Source: Chloroflexota bacterium (lineage in GTDB: Bacteria > Chloroflexota > Anaerolineae > J102). Taken from it: DNA of 5,056 nt. Where the stretch lies: positions 1-5,056 of the forward strand of contig JAADFV010000199.1 in NCBI GenBank assembly GCA_013152695.1. The letters run 5' to 3'. The notes below the pieces were generated by a model, which was given only the letters and a program-made list of their open reading frames with translations, searched no databases and had not been told where the DNA came from. Made by a program: the position numbers and the translations under genes. This document shows, piece by piece, positions 4,960-5,056 of this stretch (position 1 is its first letter; each line of letters starts with the position of its first letter).

Positions 4960-5056
4960 ATGCAACACACGAAATACCCTCAGTTTGAGGCAAATCAGCT
5001 CCTGAAATCGGAGGATATCGCCCAGTGGATGAATATATCCCGGTGCACCGTCATGC
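4960..5056 (+). CDS. N-terminus of a helix-turn-helix protein, excisionase/MerR-like (3' end missing)
   Basis: The first 32 codons are visible, from ATG at 4960, and the frame remains open at the window edge. After a polar N-terminal dozen residues, LLKSEDIAQWMNISRCTVM (residues 14-32) fits the HTH_17/excisionase-type pattern: a helix beginning with the SED cap, the turn NIS, then the start of the recognition helix. Such domains occur in phage or integrative-element excisionases, plasmid regulators, toxin-antitoxin proteins and the N-termini of larger DNA-binding proteins; the visible part cannot distinguish these. The start is secured by AAGGAGG seven bases upstream. It is divergent from the BTAD regulator and preceded by a terminator-containing leader, which hints at attenuation control. 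Confidence 0.75.
   Translation, partial: MQHTKYPQFEANQLLKSEDIAQWMNISRCTVM

Noticed and set aside
1..5056. CRISPR array, tRNA or rRNA genes, and insertion sequences
   Set aside because: No regularly spaced identical repeats, no tRNA cloverleaf or rRNA-like segment, and no transposase frame were found on either strand.

Overview
The window looks like chromosomal DNA from a member of the Chloroflexota (Anaerolineae, Caldilineae or Ardenticatenia-like). This is inferred from protein style, not from a marker gene. Three features suggest it: a secreted protein joining a DNRLRE-type domain to an SdrD B-like domain through a Thr-Pro linker, a long BTAD/TPR regulator with an extra helix-turn-helix at its C-terminus, and a small protein of a type I associate with such regulators. 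Layout, left to right: positions 1-1169 (minus) hold the 5' part of a secreted multidomain surface protein whose 3' end lies beyond the left edge. Positions 1224-1442 (minus) hold a small protein of about 72 residues. Positions 1656-4088 (minus) hold an 810-residue SARP-like transcriptional regulator. These three genes are co-oriented in the order regulator, small protein, secreted protein. That order suggests, but does not prove, a local regulator-target set. Positions 4089-4959 hold no convincing protein gene, yet they are rich in signals. They contain an imperfect palindrome resembling an integron attC site next to the regulator start. A consensus-like promoter and a strong intrinsic terminator, both on the minus strand, bracket a candidate non-coding RNA of about 160 nt. 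A near-identical 17/18-nt direct repeat occurs twice. A chain of stem-loops on the plus strand ends in a textbook terminator about 36 bases before the next start codon. Positions 4960-5056 (plus) hold the first 32 codons of a gene with an excellent ribosome binding site and a helix-turn-helix of the excisionase/MerR-like (HTH_17) sort; it continues past the right edge. The most promising undescribed material is the 871-base intergenic region: a possible orphan small RNA, and a possible attenuator or riboswitch-like leader with mutually exclusive helices in front of the HTH gene. All RNA claims were derived by eye from pairing and promoter/terminator patterns and remain hypotheses.
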